Assembly: GCA_021802595.1 (NCBI GenBank)
Contig: JAJZRT010000156.1
Location: 1 to 7,777, forward strand
Reading direction: 5' to 3'
Source: Pseudomonadota bacterium
Lineage (GTDB): Bacteria; Pseudomonadota; Gammaproteobacteria; Burkholderiales; Thiobacillaceae
Length of the DNA stretch: 7,777 nucleotides
Shown one piece after another: positions 6,925-7,777 of the stretch (positions are counted from its first letter, which is position 1; every line of letters begins with the position of its first letter). Position numbers and translations under genes: made by a program. The notes under the pieces were generated by a model. It saw only the letters and a program-made list of their open reading frames with translations, did no database searches and was not told the DNA's origin.

Positions 6925-7344
6925 TCAATACTGATCAGCCAGCCAGCCGTCCAGGAGGATGCAGGCATCCTGCCTGGGCACCGAGGAGTTCATCCCCTGC
7001 AGCGGCGTGAGGCAAAGATAGGGGTTGCCGTCACGATCCGTCAGATTGCGCAGCGGCATCTCGCCAACGGTCTCGTAGCCACGGGTATCCATCATGATGA
7101 ACTGATAATCGCCGCCGACGTCGACCCCCAGCCTGCCGCCGTTGCCCTCGCCGTATTTTCCCCACCAGGTCTCGGGATTGGCACCGGCATAGTAAGGGGA
7201 CATCTCCTCCTTCACTCCGCTGTGATGCCACGAGATGATGGTCGGGTCCTTCATCTGGTTCTCTCTTGCCGCGGCTTTCGCCAGCAGACTGGCGGTCTGG
7301 AAGTCGTGGTCCGAGCCGCGATAGTCGATATGGACGTTTCTCAT
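6925..7344 (-). CDS. Small AF1514-like family protein of unknown function
   Basis: A 139-residue soluble protein without signal peptide or membrane segments. The layout, an opening strand (MRNVHIDYRG), a helix ending in LAKAAARENQ (21-30), DPTIISWHH at 33-41, MSPYY at 48-52, ANPETWW at 55-61, YGEGNGGRLGVDVGGDYQFI at 64-83, then a C-terminal part with LTPLQG at 112-117, recalls the AF1514 family, named after an Archaeoglobus protein; I make this match from memory and am only moderately sure. The start is firm: AGGAGGT (7351-7357 on the plus strand) lies six bases before the ATG, the strongest Shine-Dalgarno in the window. Its position directly ahead of a flavodoxin-reductase-like gene suggests a redox-linked role, which is inference. 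Confidence 0.8.
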   Translation of the reverse strand: MRNVHIDYRGSDHDFQTASLLAKAAARENQMKDPTIISWHHSGVKEEMSPYYAGANPETWWGKYGEGNGGRLGVDVGGDYQFIMMDTRGYETVGEMPLRNLTDRDGNPYLCLTPLQGMNSSVPRQDACILLDGWLADQY

Positions 7345-7621
7345 GCGAACACCTCCTGAATGACTGAAAAATCTGACAGACCGGAAAAAACCGGCGAACG
7401 ATCCGTCCCTCTTTTGTAGGCCAATACCCGACAAAAACAATCGGGCAATTCGCGCATGCCCTTACCTCGCGGGGCGAACCCGTGCCGCGGCCTGCCGCCT
7501 GTCTCCGCCAGCAGACAGAAAATGTCCTTGCCTGACAAGGCATTGCCGGAACAAGCCGGTTCTGTGTCGCTGCAAGGCGACGAAAAGGCGGCTGATCCTC
7601 CCGTGACATTTCCACAAGCCA

Positions 7622-7643
7622 TTGAAAAACCAAGAATTTTCAA
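7622..7643. promoter_or_regulatory. Candidate operator: perfect 7-base inverted repeat
   Basis: TTGAAAA at 7622-7628 and TTTTCAA at 7637-7643 are exact reverse complements separated by eight bases. The AT-rich site stands out from its GC-rich surroundings and abuts the sigma-54-like promoter four bases downstream, so a regulator could bind here. Function is inferred from position alone. Confidence 0.35.
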
Positions 7644-7646
7644 GCC

Positions 7647-7662
7647 TGGCACGGCACGTGCT
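7647..7662 (+). promoter_or_regulatory. Candidate sigma-54 (-24/-12) promoter
   Basis: TGGCACGGCACGTGCT matches the sigma-54 consensus TGGCACG-N4-TTGC except for the first T of TTGC, which is G. The invariant GG (7648-7649) and GC (7660-7661) are exactly ten bases apart as required. Transcription would begin near 7673, 28 bases before the ATG at 7701. The enhancer site of an activator is not identified. Confidence 0.45.
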
Positions 7663-7700
7663 GGTTCCGCTCCGTTCTTCCTGTCAACGAGATACCGCCC

Positions 7701-7777
7701 ATGGCGCGCAACCCGCATCTTTTCAGCCTCTTTCACACGCTCCGCCACATCTTCAACCATGTCGGGGTCACGCTCCT
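7701..7777 (+). CDS. Start of an unidentified plus-strand gene (runs off the window)
   Basis: An ATG at 7701 opens a frame of at least 25 complete codons to the window edge, beginning MARNPHLFSLFHTLRH. Its third codon positions are mostly G or C, more so than in the competing frame that is open from 7456, and a sigma-54-like promoter sits at a fitting distance upstream. The stretch is rich in hydrophobic and His/Arg residues, as in the cytoplasmic lead-in of some membrane proteins, but too little is visible to name a family. The Shine-Dalgarno is weak (CGAGAT near 7688). Confidence 0.45.
   Translation, partial: MARNPHLFSLFHTLRHIFNHVGVTL

Larger units (their letters stand above)
7345..7700. 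other. Divergent intergenic region with hairpins and promoter candidates
   Basis: No convincing gene is seen in these 356 bases. Leftward, a weak sigma-70-like pair (TTGTTT, 16 bases, TACAAA on the minus strand, about 7412-7439) could serve the AF1514-like gene. Short inverted repeats are frequent: CCCGA/TCGGG at 7427-7431 and 7441-7445, GTCGC/GCGAC at 7566-7570 and 7577-7581, and TTGAAAA/TTTTCAA at 7622-7628 and 7637-7643. A sigma-54-like promoter lies at 7647-7662. A plus-strand frame is open from 7456 and a minus-strand frame spans 7341-7760, but neither has gene-like composition. Confidence 0.5.

Noticed and set aside
7341..7760. Minus-strand ORF of 139 codons upstream of the AF1514-like gene
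   Set aside because: It overlaps the AF1514-like start and Shine-Dalgarno, has irregular composition, no family likeness and no ribosome binding site.
7456..7777. Plus-strand frame open from an ATG at 7456 to the window edge
   Set aside because: Poorer third-position GC than the frame from 7701, Ser/Arg/Thr-rich non-descript product, and it crosses the inverted repeat and the promoter candidate. It cannot be fully excluded without the next bases.

Overview
The window is GC-rich, almost fully coding and bacterial. Gene content and protein style fit a betaproteobacterium, perhaps of the Rhodocyclales (Azoarcus/Thauera-like); this is inferred from recognised families, not from a marker gene. 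No rRNA, tRNA, CRISPR array or intact insertion sequence was seen.

Left part (1-5415): a cyanophycin locus. The minus strand carries the first 339 codons of a cyanophycin synthetase (cphA), whose end lies outside the window. Diverging from it on the plus strand is a tightly packed set: a possible 28-codon leader ORF, an ABC exporter half-transporter with an unusual N-terminal domain and zinc ribbon, a DUF1854 protein, and a 449-residue protein whose core resembles the Bacillus spore-coat transglutaminase Tgl. Two ATGA overlaps and a 20-base gap suggest one transcript. The ABC transporter and DUF1854 protein are known companions of cyanophycin synthetases in proteobacteria. The Tgl-like protein keeps the candidate catalytic cysteine but I cannot find the expected histidine, which makes it the least explained gene here.

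Middle (5411-5530): a 120-base nested inverted repeat (REPIN/MITE-like). It begins at the last codon of the Tgl-like gene and supplies its stop codon, and it lies where that gene converges with the next one.

Right part (5558-7344): three minus-strand genes. A secreted DUF3465 protein is followed upstream by a likely two-gene operon, an AF1514-like small protein and a ferredoxin/flavodoxin-reductase-type FAD/NAD(P) oxidoreductase. The 356-base gap that follows has short hairpins, a perfect Shine-Dalgarno for the AF1514-like gene and, facing right, a good sigma-54 promoter candidate ahead of a plus-strand ORF that starts at 7701 and runs off the window.

Working picture: the left operon probably supports making, handling or exporting cyanophycin or a related peptide. 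The right genes look like a separate redox-related unit.
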